Below, one piece after another: positions 16,460 to 24,044 of a stretch of 26,585 nt of DNA. Position 1 is the first letter of the stretch, and every line of letters starts with the position of its first letter. Both the position numbers and the translations under genes were made by a program. This DNA is from Acidobacteriaceae bacterium UBA1795 (GTDB lineage: Bacteria > Acidobacteriota > Terriglobia > Terriglobales > Acidobacteriaceae), in NCBI GenBank assembly GCA_002314435.1, contig DCFV01000206.1, positions 49,556 to 76,140 of the forward strand, in the 5' to 3' direction. Under the pieces are notes generated by a model. It was not told the DNA's origin, made no database searches, and saw only the letters and a program-made list of their open reading frames with translations.

Positions 16460-18298
16460 CTATTCAAAGACTTCGCGCTCCTGCCGTTCGAGGGCCTCCA
16501 TGGTGATGGCCCCGGTTGGACACCGGTCGGCACAAAGGCCACAACGGATACACTTTTCCTCGTTCTTGATGATGGCGCCCGCCTGACCGACTTTCAGCTC
16601 ATCGGCGTGAACTCCGTAGCGCTGTGAGATGAGTGCGTCGTAGCGTTCATCGCCGCGCACCTGAATCAGATCCACCAGGCGCAGGCAACTCTCAGGACAT
16701 ATATCCACGCATCCTGCGCAGAGAATGCACTTCGATCCGTCGAATATGGTGTTGACCTGGCAGTTGAGGCAGCGACGACCTTCAGCGCGGCCCTGCTCTT
16801 CATCGAATCCCAGTTCCACCTCGGCAATGCCTATGCGGCGATTCGCCGCGAGCACCGGCATCTTTTGGCGCGCAATGGAGAGGAAGCCGCTCGGCATCTT
16901 CCAGTTGGGCAGGATGCGGAACCGGCTGCGCACAGTCTTTTCAGTCTTTCCAGTCAGGTACAGGTGAATGGAGCGCGCGGAGCGATGTCCGTTCGCAACT
17001 GCCTCCACCAGGATGCGCGGTCCGAATGCCACGTCGCCGCCGGCAAAGACGCCCGGGGCGCTGGTCTGCAGATCTTCATCGATCTTCAGGATTCCGCGCG
17101 GCGTGACCTGAACTCCATCCTCGTTGCCGAGGTAAGAAAGGTCTGCCTGCTGACCAATTGCAAGGACCACGCTATCGCAGGGGATGATCTTCTCTTCGTC
17201 GCTGAAAACAGGATTGAAGCGACCATTCTCATCAAAGACGGTCAGGCAGCGGCGCACCTTGAGCCCGGTGACGATTCCGTCCTCGCCTACAATTTCCTTC
17301 GGTCCCCAGCCGTTGTCTACCACAATGCCTTCATGCTCAGCTTCGTCCACTTCGCCTTTCCACGCGGGCATCTGCGCGCGGGACTCAAGACTCACCAGTT
17401 CCACTTCTTCAGCGCCCGACCGCAGAGCCATGCGCGCCGCATCAAACGCCGGTTGCAGGCCCTTCGTGTCTTCATCCTCTTCGCCAAAATCCGCCGATTC
17501 GTGCACCAGTCGCACCGCGGCACGCGCCACATCAATCGCCACATTGCCGCCGCCAACCACCACGACTCGCTTGCCCAACTCGATCTCGAATCCAAGATTG
17601 ACGTTGATGAGAAAATCGATGCCGTTGTACACACCGGCCAGATGCACGCCCGGAATCGTCAACTCGCGGCCCTTGTTGAGTCCCGTGGCTAGCAGCACGG
17701 CGTCGAACTTTGAACGCAATTCGGTAAACGAAATATCGCGGCCCACTGTCACGCGCGTGTGAAGCGTGACGCCCATGGCCAGGATGTTGTCCACCTCCAT
17801 CTTGATGATTTCTCTGGGGAGGCGAAACTGCGGAATGCCCAGATAGAGCATTCCACCGGGTACCGGCGCTGACTCAAAGACTTCTACGGTGTATCCCAGC
17901 AGCGCCAGATCATGCGCACAAGTCAGACCACACACGCCGGCTCCAACAATCGCAATACGCTTGTCCCGCTTGGGTGCAGATGGCAGAGCCTTCCTGGCTG
18001 GATCATGCCCTGATCCTAGGTTGTGGCGATCCGTTGCGTAGCGCTTCAAAGCGCAAATGGCAATCGGTTCGTCAATCTTCCCGCGACGGCAGTTATCCTC
18101 GCACGGATGCGCGCATATTCTTCCCAGCACATACGCAAATGGATTTGGCGCGCGTGCCAGAAGATATGCTTCTTCATCCTTCGAGATCCCGATGGCCTGG
18201 ACATAACGCCCACACTCGGTGTGGATCGGGCAAGCCGACTGACAGGGAATATTCTTGTCGAAATACTCCCGGTCCGGGATCTTGATGGAATAGCTCAT
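16460..18298 (-). CDS. GltD-like FAD/NAD(P)-dependent oxidoreductase with C-terminal 2x[4Fe-4S] ferredoxin domain
   Basis: A 612-residue soluble flavoprotein related to the glutamate synthase small subunit. Its N-terminal cysteine region (Cys19, 23, 29 and Cys62, 66, 70) would hold two iron-sulfur clusters. The first Rossmann motif, VGAGVCGLTCA near residue 118, binds FAD; VVVGGGNVAIDVAR near 250 binds NAD(P)H. The C-terminus adds CILCAGCVDICPE and CIRCGLCADRCP (583-594), two 4Fe-4S sites. No glutamate synthase large subunit is nearby. It directly precedes the Rieske gene (13 bp gap), so it is probably an electron-input or output module linking NAD(P)H or ferredoxin to the bc complex. The ATG has AGGGA five bases upstream. 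The enzyme family is secure, the partner inferred. Confidence 0.88.
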   Translation of the reverse strand: MSYSIKIPDREYFDKNIPCQSACPIHTECGRYVQAIGISKDEEAYLLARAPNPFAYVLGRICAHPCEDNCRRGKIDEPIAICALKRYATDRHNLGSGHDPARKALPSAPKRDKRIAIVGAGVCGLTCAHDLALLGYTVEVFESAPVPGGMLYLGIPQFRLPREIIKMEVDNILAMGVTLHTRVTVGRDISFTELRSKFDAVLLATGLNKGRELTIPGVHLAGVYNGIDFLINVNLGFEIELGKRVVVVGGGNVAIDVARAAVRLVHESADFGEEDEDTKGLQPAFDAARMALRSGAEEVELVSLESRAQMPAWKGEVDEAEHEGIVVDNGWGPKEIVGEDGIVTGLKVRRCLTVFDENGRFNPVFSDEEKIIPCDSVVLAIGQQADLSYLGNEDGVQVTPRGILKIDEDLQTSAPGVFAGGDVAFGPRILVEAVANGHRSARSIHLYLTGKTEKTVRSRFRILPNWKMPSGFLSIARQKMPVLAANRRIGIAEVELGFDEEQGRAEGRRCLNCQVNTIFDGSKCILCAGCVDICPESCLRLVDLIQVRGDERYDALISQRYGVHADELKVGQAGAIIKNEEKCIRCGLCADRCPTGAITMEALERQEREVFE

Positions 18299-18374
18299 AC
18301 GTTTCCCTGTCTCAGTCGCTTTTCAGCCGGTTCAAGTCGATGCATCGCTGGAGTTGCGGCGTATCGGATGAGTC

Positions 18375-18405
18375 TCCCGGCGAGTTGCTTCTTGGCTCGC
18401 CGGGA
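18375..18405. repeat. Perfect 10-bp-stem hairpin between cytochrome c and GltD-like genes
   Basis: TCCCGGCGAG at 18375-18384 pairs perfectly with CTCGCCGGGA at 18396-18405 around an 11-base loop. No T-tract follows on either strand. Placed inside the 143-bp gap between the small cytochrome c and the GltD-like gene, it could act as an attenuator or RNA-stabilising element that sets different transcript levels upstream and downstream. Confidence 0.6.
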
Positions 18406-18410
18406 TAATG

Positions 18411-18439
18411 CGCACCTCGACGGAGGCTGCCGATGTGCG
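18411..18439 (-). terminator. Second hairpin just past the small cytochrome c stop codon
   Basis: CGCAC-C-TCG and CGA-T-GTGCG pair as eight base pairs with one mismatch around an 11-base loop. The structure begins three bases past the small cytochrome c stop codon on the minus strand. It stands immediately before the perfect hairpin at 18375-18405, so the pair together may form a partial terminator. Confidence 0.4.
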
Positions 18440-18441
18440 AA

Positions 18442-18849
18442 CTATTGTTGTTGCGCCTTCAACTTCTCAATCTCGGCGTCAGATAAGGATTTGAAGAACG
18501 CCGACGGGTTCTTGTCCTTGCGCGTCGCCTGGTCATAAGCCAGGAACTCGAAGATCGTTTTTCCCTGGCTGTCGCTGATGCCCGAGTTCGGCTTGTGCAT
18601 CATGCGCTTCACGTAGCGCTCCCACTCTTCCTTGCTCATCGTCGTATTGATGGGCCGTGCAATGGTGTGGCACTTGGAGCATTTGTCCGTGAAGACCTTG
18701 TACGACTTCTGTTGTTCCGCGGGGTAGGAAGAGACATCAACCTTGTTGGGGCCCTTGTCCTGAGGGAGCGTTACGTTGCTGGTTTGCGCAGCCAGAGATA
18801 CAGGCGCAATCAGAATTGCGAGTGCCATGAATCGAAGTGCCTTGTGCAT
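18442..18849 (-). CDS. Small periplasmic monoheme cytochrome c
   Basis: A 135-residue protein with a signal peptide (MHKALRFMALAILIAPVSLAAQ) and one haem site, CSKCH at 57-61. The KRMMHKP segment at 81-87 supplies a likely distal methionine. The rest is charged and helical, as in small class I-like electron shuttles. Its start is 12 bp after the Cyc2-like gene stop, so both are almost certainly on one transcript. Small soluble cytochromes are the usual periplasmic partners of outer-membrane porin-cytochromes, which makes a role as shuttle to the bc complex or hexaheme protein plausible. The exact cytochrome family is not recognised. Confidence 0.85.
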   Translation of the reverse strand: MHKALRFMALAILIAPVSLAAQTSNVTLPQDKGPNKVDVSSYPAEQQKSYKVFTDKCSKCHTIARPINTTMSKEEWERYVKRMMHKPNSGISDSQGKTIFEFLAYDQATRKDKNPSAFFKSLSDAEIEKLKAQQQ

Positions 18850-18861
18850 TTCAGTCTCTCC

Positions 18862-20193
18862 TTACCACATGAATCGGAAATCGAGTTTGAACAGCTTGTC
18901 CGTCGTGCCCACCAGAGCCAGAGGATCGCCATCGTGTTCCTGGTTGTAGGTGGCACGCACAATGATGTTGCCCAGTTGCGTCAGAGCATGCTCGGCGCCA
19001 ACGCCCCACGCGCGCGTATGCATCGTGGGTTGCGGTGAAATCGTCGATGTGCCGCGATCCAGGCGCGCCATTAGCACCGTTCCCGGCTTGAAGTAGTAGT
19101 CCGCCTCGCCGCGATAAGTGTCGGCGCTGTAGTACGACATGTCAGATGTCTGGTCCCACCGCCAATCGTCGTGGCTGTGAACGTATCCGCCCAGTACATC
19201 CAGCTTGTCGAAGAACAGGTAGTTCCCAAAGCCGCCTACACGGTAGAAGCTGGGCCGATAGGTGAACTCGTTGTCCAGGCCTGCGTTTTGTATCTGGTCC
19301 TTTGACCCGTGGTAGTACATCATCGTTACCCCGCCGTCGGGGCCAAACCAGTAGTCCGCGTCAACCCACACGTCTTTCGCGTTCTTTGTCGAACCAGCCA
19401 GAATCTCGCTGCCGTCCGCATTTAGCCCATTCGTTACCTTGGCCGACACGGCAAAGATGTTCTTGAAGTAGTTGGAAGCCCAGGTGTACCCGACGTCCAC
19501 ACCCACAGGATGCTGATCGAGCGTGAAGTTGATCGGGTCCGTGTTGGTCAGCGTGTAGGCAGGATCGGAGAACAGGTTGTAGAACATCGAAGCCCGTGTG
19601 CCTTCGCCCTCCTGCATGTGAATCTCGCCGCCCTTGACGAAGAAGCTCGAGTTGGCGCGGCCTGCAGTGTACACACCGAACCCCTGTTCCAGGCCATTGC
19701 TCCCGTCCTGGTAGAGCTCATAGTGCGCAAAATAGGAGAAGCCCGTCTCCGGCACCGGCCCTGCAACAAACAGCGCTGCCTCATCCAGGTTGAAGCTGGA
19801 GCACGACGAACTCGACTGTGTGTCACTGCCGCACGATGTGACGGGAGATGCCGAAGTGGGATTCCCTGCATCCGCCACTGTGTTGTCTGTCGTCACACTC
19901 GCCTGCATCAGCAACGCAAAGGAGTTGATGAGGCTGAACTTGATGTCCTTGTCGAGTGCCGTGACCTTCGGAGCGGGCTTTGTGCCGTCCATCTCGTCCG
20001 GCGGCATCCGATAGCCGAGACGTTTGAACATGTAGCCGTTCTTGTTGAGCGCCGGCGGAACCGTGTGGCAGGTGTAACATTTCACACCGTATTTGCGCGC
20101 AAACGCTGGAATCGCGTTGCCGGGCAGAGGCATCAGCAAAACCACGCCGATCACCAGCAGAATTGTCTTCAGGCCTGAAGTCCAGACTCTCAT
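18862..20193 (-). CDS. Cyc2-like fused monoheme cytochrome c / outer-membrane beta-barrel
   Basis: A 443-residue exported protein. A signal peptide (1-27, ending GNA) is followed at once by a short haem domain with CYTCH at 39-43, in the context FARKYGVKCYTCHTVPPALN and a later F-K-R-L-GY. That arrangement matches the N-terminus of the Cyc2 porin-cytochromes. The remaining 370 or so residues alternate as beta-strands rich in Tyr/Trp/Gly, and the chain ends RFMW, with an aromatic last residue as in outer-membrane barrels. A serine-rich loop between two cysteines (CGSD to SSSSC) could be a disulfide-closed surface loop. In Cyc2 proteins the haem sits in the pore and passes electrons across the outer membrane, for example from Fe(II). 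The iron substrate is not shown here. The ATG has AGGAG eight bases upstream. Confidence 0.75.
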   Translation of the reverse strand: MRVWTSGLKTILLVIGVVLLMPLPGNAIPAFARKYGVKCYTCHTVPPALNKNGYMFKRLGYRMPPDEMDGTKPAPKVTALDKDIKFSLINSFALLMQASVTTDNTVADAGNPTSASPVTSCGSDTQSSSSCSSFNLDEAALFVAGPVPETGFSYFAHYELYQDGSNGLEQGFGVYTAGRANSSFFVKGGEIHMQEGEGTRASMFYNLFSDPAYTLTNTDPINFTLDQHPVGVDVGYTWASNYFKNIFAVSAKVTNGLNADGSEILAGSTKNAKDVWVDADYWFGPDGGVTMMYYHGSKDQIQNAGLDNEFTYRPSFYRVGGFGNYLFFDKLDVLGGYVHSHDDWRWDQTSDMSYYSADTYRGEADYYFKPGTVLMARLDRGTSTISPQPTMHTRAWGVGAEHALTQLGNIIVRATYNQEHDGDPLALVGTTDKLFKLDFRFMW

Positions 20194-20219
20194 GTGCGGG
20201 AACTCCTGCTACTATCCCT

Positions 20220-20236
20220 TGCACATCTAGGGCCGA
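20220..20236 (-). promoter_or_regulatory. Candidate sigma-54 (-24/-12) promoter of the Cyc2-like operon
   Basis: On the minus strand, TCGGCCCTAGATGTGCA places GG and GC exactly 12 bases apart, the invariant spacing of sigma-54 promoters. Eight of about twelve consensus positions agree. It lies 27 bp before the Cyc2-like start codon, with the Shine-Dalgarno AGGAG between. An NtrC-type activator is encoded immediately upstream. Match quality is moderate. Confidence 0.42.
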
Positions 20237-20286
20237 ATCAGCCTCTCTTTGTTTTCAATGGGTTGCAGTGTCCTTTTCGCCCAAAC

Positions 20287-20304
20287 TGGGGATTTCATTC
20301 CCCA
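20287..20304. promoter_or_regulatory. 6-bp-arm palindrome, possible activator-binding site
   Basis: TGGGGA-N6-TCCCCA forms a perfect inverted repeat. It overlaps the response regulator's stop codon and sits about 70 bp upstream of the candidate -24/-12 promoter. Its size and place suit an enhancer site for the NtrC-type regulator; it could also be a weak hairpin ending the regulator transcript. No second copy was noticed. Confidence 0.3.
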
Positions 20305-21695
20305 CTTCCCGGCTCCGCCTGTGGCGTGGATTCCTCACCTTGCGGATCCTTCTCTCTTTTCAACAGCACGTAAAACGTCTTGCGGTCCACCCCGGCCTCG
20401 CGAGCTGCTGCGCTCACGTTCCCCTTGCAGCGGGCCAGCACCGCGTTGGCATACGACCCCTCGAAGCTGGCAAGATACTGCTCGCGCGCGTCCTTCCACG
20501 GAAGATAGGAAAGGCTGGTGTTCGCCTCGACATTCGGCGAATCTTCTTCCACATCCTCTGCGCCCAGCACTCCCCCCTGATGCAGCGCCGTCAGCCGTTC
20601 CATCACGTTCTTCAACTGGCGCACATTCCCTGGCCACCTCTGACGCAGCAGCACCTCATAGAACTGCGGCGAACCGGATAGACTCTTCCCATAGCGGCGC
20701 GAAAACTTCTCGAGAAAGAAGCGTGCCAGGTGCGGAATATCCTCAGGCCGTTCCCGTAGCGGCGGCAGCTTCACCGTGATCACGCTCAGACGATAGAAAA
20801 GCTCCTCGCGAAACTTGCCTTCCTTGATCTTTGCCACAAGGTCCTGGTTCGTTGCGCACAGAATCCGGCAATCCACGCGCACCTGCGTCAGTCCGCCGAG
20901 CCGCCGCAGAGCCCGCTCCTCCACAAACCGGAACAGCCGCGTCTGCAGCTCCACTCCCAGGTCGCCAATCTCATCGAGAAATAACGTGCCCCCGTCCGCC
21001 GACTCGATCAATCCCTTCTTCGTGCGTTCGGCCCCCGTGAACGCGCCCTTTTCGTACCCGAACAGTTCGCTCTCAATCAGCGACCCCGGCATCGCGCTGC
21101 ACTCCACCGGAACAAACGGACCGTCTTTGCGCCTGCTCTGATTGTGAATGTAGCGGGCTGTGACCTCTTTGCCCGTGCCGCTCTCACCCAGAATCATCAC
21201 CGTCGCATCCGTACTGGCGGCCTTGCGACATTTGTCCATCTGGTCCAGCATCATGCTGTTGCGGCTCTGCGCCGCATCCGCCTCGCCCAATGCTTCCAGG
21301 CGGCCCCTCAGCTTCTCCACCTCATGCCCCAGGCTCGAGAGAGCAAGAGCCCGTTTCACCACAAGCAGCAGCTCATCGCGATTGAATGGCTTCTGCAAAT
21401 AGTCGAACGCGCCATTGCGCATCGCCAGCACCGCGCCCTCTACAGATCCGAACGCCGTCAGAAAGACGATCGGCACCCCGGGCTGCGCCTCATGCAATTT
21501 CGCAAATACCTCTTCGCCCGACATCCCGGGCATCCGCACATCCAGCAGCACCAGGTCTGGCGGATGAGTCAGCGCTTCCGCCAGCCCCTTGGCAGGATCC
21601 GTATACGTGCAAACCGACACGCCGGGCAGGCGAAGCATGCGCTGGATGTTTTCACCCAGGGCAGCTTCGTCATCGATCACCAGAATTCGGCTCAC
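20295..21695 (-). CDS. NtrC-family sigma-54-dependent response regulator
   Basis: A 466-residue transcription activator with three domains. The receiver domain has an acidic pocket at residues 8-10 and phospho-acceptor Asp52 (in LLDVRMPG). The central AAA+ domain carries the Walker A motif GESGTGKE, the sigma-54-contacting GAFTGA loop and the Walker B stretch GGTLFLDEIGD. The C-terminal Fis-type helix-turn-helix lies in KGNVSAAAREAGVDRKTFYVLLKR. Start is GTG, overlapping the kinase stop as GTGA, so the two are translationally coupled. It opens closed sigma-54 complexes on phosphorylation by the adjacent kinase. The next gene downstream is the Cyc2-like porin-cytochrome, with a candidate -24/-12 promoter, so control of the electron-transfer genes is likely but unproven. 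Confidence 0.93.
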   Translation of the reverse strand: MSRILVIDDEAALGENIQRMLRLPGVSVCTYTDPAKGLAEALTHPPDLVLLDVRMPGMSGEEVFAKLHEAQPGVPIVFLTAFGSVEGAVLAMRNGAFDYLQKPFNRDELLLVVKRALALSSLGHEVEKLRGRLEALGEADAAQSRNSMMLDQMDKCRKAASTDATVMILGESGTGKEVTARYIHNQSRRKDGPFVPVECSAMPGSLIESELFGYEKGAFTGAERTKKGLIESADGGTLFLDEIGDLGVELQTRLFRFVEERALRRLGGLTQVRVDCRILCATNQDLVAKIKEGKFREELFYRLSVITVKLPPLRERPEDIPHLARFFLEKFSRRYGKSLSGSPQFYEVLLRQRWPGNVRQLKNVMERLTALHQGGVLGAEDVEEDSPNVEANTSLSYLPWKDAREQYLASFEGSYANAVLARCKGNVSAAAREAGVDRKTFYVLLKREKDPQGEESTPQAEPGSGE

Positions 21696-22768
21696 TCTGT
21701 CGTTCCTCCAGCGAACCAGTGGTAGGGCTGGCCGCGAGTGAATCGCGCCGGCGGCAGCTCGACAACAAAGCTGGCGCCTCCGCCCTCTCTTGTTTCGTAA
21801 CGAATCCGGCCATCATACATATCCAGCAGGCTCGCTGCCAAAAAAAGCCCCAACCCCAGGCGTTCCCGGCCCGTGCTCTGTGAGACAAACGGCTCGAAGA
21901 GATGTTCGCGGATACTCTCCGGCGCCCCCGGTCCGTTATCCTCCACCCGGATCACCACCTTCGCACCTGCTGTACGATAGGGCTCCAGGCATAACCAGAT
22001 CGTCGCGTCCGCACGTCCCTCCAGAGCGTCCACCGCGTTGCTGAGCAGTCCACGCACAACCTCGCCCACCACGTGTTCCGGAACATCAACCCGAGGCGTC
22101 TCAGCGCCCTCCAGAATCAGTCTCACACCGTGACTCGCCGCCATGTGCTGCTGCGTCTTTTGCGCTTCTTCCAGCGCCGTCAGCGGAACCGAAGGCTCAT
22201 ACACCGTCCCGCCGCGTTCGCGCCGCAGCGCCTGCAGCAGCGTGCTCGCGATGTTGCTCATGTAACGCGACTCCTTTAGCATCTCCGCCAGATCGGCGCA
22301 CAGCTCAGGATCGTCCTTGCGCTCATCAAGCAGCACCTCTAGACGCCCCGCCACAATTGCCAAAGGATTGTTGAACTCATGCATAAAGCCCGCTGTGAAT
22401 TGGCCTAGCAGCGTGAGCTGATGCGACAGACGAGCCTGCCTGTCCGCTGCCTGCAACTCCTCGCGCAGGCGCGAAGTGCGGTATCGCACCGTGTCCAATT
22501 GCAGCCTCACCTGCGCGATCTCTTCTCGCGTCGCCGCTTCGCGCGCAAGCTGCTCCCGGTGTCGATGACGCCCATAGAGGAGCGCCGGAAACGGCGCCAG
22601 CAGAATCGCTAGAATCGCTGCCACCACCCGCACAGAGGTCGAGGCAGGGAGAAGCCAGCATACGACTGCGAGTAAAGGCAGGGGCCACGCACCGCTAACC
22701 CAGATTGCCAGGTTGCCGGGCTGCTTCATGCCCTGCCGACCGCTCTTCGCTTCTGGCACTGCTTGCAT
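21692..22768 (-). CDS. Membrane sensor histidine kinase, partner of the sigma-54 regulator
   Basis: About 358 residues from the chosen start. Two transmembrane helices near the N-terminus (WVSGAWPLPLLAVVCWLLP and SVRVVAAILAILLAPFPALLYG) are joined by only a few residues. A charged coiled-coil of about 50 residues follows. Then come the phospho-acceptor H-box (FMHEFNNPLA), N-box (LLSNAVDAL), G1 (VEDNGPG), F-box (LFEPFVSQS) and G2 (RLGLGLFLA). This is an NtrB-like layout without PAS or periplasmic sensor domain, so it may sense membrane or quinone state through its helices. The frame opens at ATG 22885 and other starts exist at 22831 and 22729; none has a good Shine-Dalgarno, so the N-terminus is uncertain. 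It overlaps the regulator by four bases. Confidence 0.88.
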   Translation of the reverse strand: MQAVPEAKSGRQGMKQPGNLAIWVSGAWPLPLLAVVCWLLPASTSVRVVAAILAILLAPFPALLYGRHRHREQLAREAATREEIAQVRLQLDTVRYRTSRLREELQAADRQARLSHQLTLLGQFTAGFMHEFNNPLAIVAGRLEVLLDERKDDPELCADLAEMLKESRYMSNIASTLLQALRRERGGTVYEPSVPLTALEEAQKTQQHMAASHGVRLILEGAETPRVDVPEHVVGEVVRGLLSNAVDALEGRADATIWLCLEPYRTAGAKVVIRVEDNGPGAPESIREHLFEPFVSQSTGRERLGLGLFLAASLLDMYDGRIRYETREGGGASFVVELPPARFTRGQPYHWFAGGTTE

Positions 22769-22903
22769 AGCAGTCAAGTTTAGCGTGTCCAGTCCAAGTG
22801 ACACGCCTCCGATACCCCATGCAATCTCCATTGTTCGACAGAATGGCCGGCAAATCATGTGCCAGCGGCTTCGGACTGACGGCATGGGTGAGGCGCCTGG
22901 TGA

Positions 22904-23953
22904 TCAAGCTTCCCCAAATTGGATTACGACCTTGATGTCATCCCGCTGACGTTTCAGAGCGCGCTCGAACTCCTCCGGCGGCTCGCATCGAGTAATCAGG
23001 TGAGCAAGCCACGAGCGGTCGGCGCGGGCCAGTACCTGTGCCGCCTTGTACCAGTGCCGCTTGTTGGCATTGACGCTGCCCACGACGACATTATTTTTAA
23101 GCACGACTGCAGCAGCAAGATCAGCGGCGGCAGGCCCGATTGTGGAACCGCCGGCCCCGACGCCGGTGAGGCACACGACCCCTCCTGCGCCGATCTGTGT
23201 CAGAGAGTCTCTGATGACCTGCCCGACACCCGTGCATTCAACGATTACATCCGGCTCAAATCCCACACTCTCGACAGTGCCAGCATGGTAAGTTGCACCG
23301 AGAGCGCGAACAAGTTCCGGCTTGGGTCCGGATTCCCCCCGGGCGAGCACGTGGACCTCAAGCCCATGCTGCTTTGCGACGAGGGCTGCGAGCAGGCCAA
23401 TCGGTCCAGCACCGGTTACTAGCACGGTGCGCGGCTCCCAGAAGGCGCGCTGACCGACCGCGCGGACCTGCTCCCACGCCTTTGCAACAACTGTCGTAGG
23501 CTCAAGCAGAACGCCCATAAGTCCCAGTGAGGGGTCGATCTTCATGGCGTACTCTGGTTCGATTCGCCAACGCTCCGACATGAAGCCGTCAATCTCCTTG
23601 ATGCCGCGCTCGGTATACTGGCCGTTCCGGCACATGTCCCACTCACCCACCGCACAATTGGGGCAAGGCACGGGATCGGGACGCCGGACGATGCCGACCA
23701 CGAGATCGCCCTTGCGAAGCGAACTCCGCGGGCCTGGATCCACCACCCGGCCAAGTGATTCATGCCCTAGCACAAGGCGCGCCTTGCTGCGTGGAGCCCA
23801 GCCATACTTGCCTTCCACGATTTCAACGTCGGTCCCACAAACGCCGACTGCTATGGCTTCCACGACGACGGACCCGCACTGCAGTTCGGGTTCAGGGATA
23901 TCTTCGAGGCGTGCGGATGCTGTTTTGTGTGGTTCTACGGTAATGGCTTTCAT
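22904..23953 (-). CDS. Glucose 1-dehydrogenase, zinc-dependent MDR type
   Basis: A 349-residue medium-chain dehydrogenase of the type studied in Sulfolobus and haloarchaea, oxidising glucose (or galactose) to the lactone with NAD(P)+. Zinc-site residues are Cys39 (GVCGTD), His64-Glu65 (GHES) and Glu151 (LLEPTTVV). The structural lobe has only three cysteines (97, 100, 108; CPNC and DMC), with Asp93 perhaps as fourth ligand. The nucleotide-binding motif is GAGPIGLLAA, followed by HVLARGES, whose arginine favours NADP. NANKRHW near residue 300 is a signature of this subgroup. It starts with GGAG nine bases upstream and may open the transcript that continues into the kinase, 18 bp or more away. 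It probably feeds a non-phosphorylative sugar-oxidation route. Confidence 0.87.
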   Translation of the reverse strand: MKAITVEPHKTASARLEDIPEPELQCGSVVVEAIAVGVCGTDVEIVEGKYGWAPRSKARLVLGHESLGRVVDPGPRSSLRKGDLVVGIVRRPDPVPCPNCAVGEWDMCRNGQYTERGIKEIDGFMSERWRIEPEYAMKIDPSLGLMGVLLEPTTVVAKAWEQVRAVGQRAFWEPRTVLVTGAGPIGLLAALVAKQHGLEVHVLARGESGPKPELVRALGATYHAGTVESVGFEPDVIVECTGVGQVIRDSLTQIGAGGVVCLTGVGAGGSTIGPAAADLAAAVVLKNNVVVGSVNANKRHWYKAAQVLARADRSWLAHLITRCEPPEEFERALKRQRDDIKVVIQFGEA

Positions 23954-24044
23954 CTGAACTTCTCCAGTGCTCCGATCGATCCCGGGCTCAATGGCAATCT
24001 GTCTTCACAAGACAGCATTCTGGTAATAAGGACGAGCAATGGCT

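Noticed and set aside
20264..20285. Alternative -24/-12-like site (GGACACTGCAACC on the minus strand)
   Set aside because: The GG and GC dinucleotides are too close or too far apart (not 12 bases), which sigma-54 does not tolerate.
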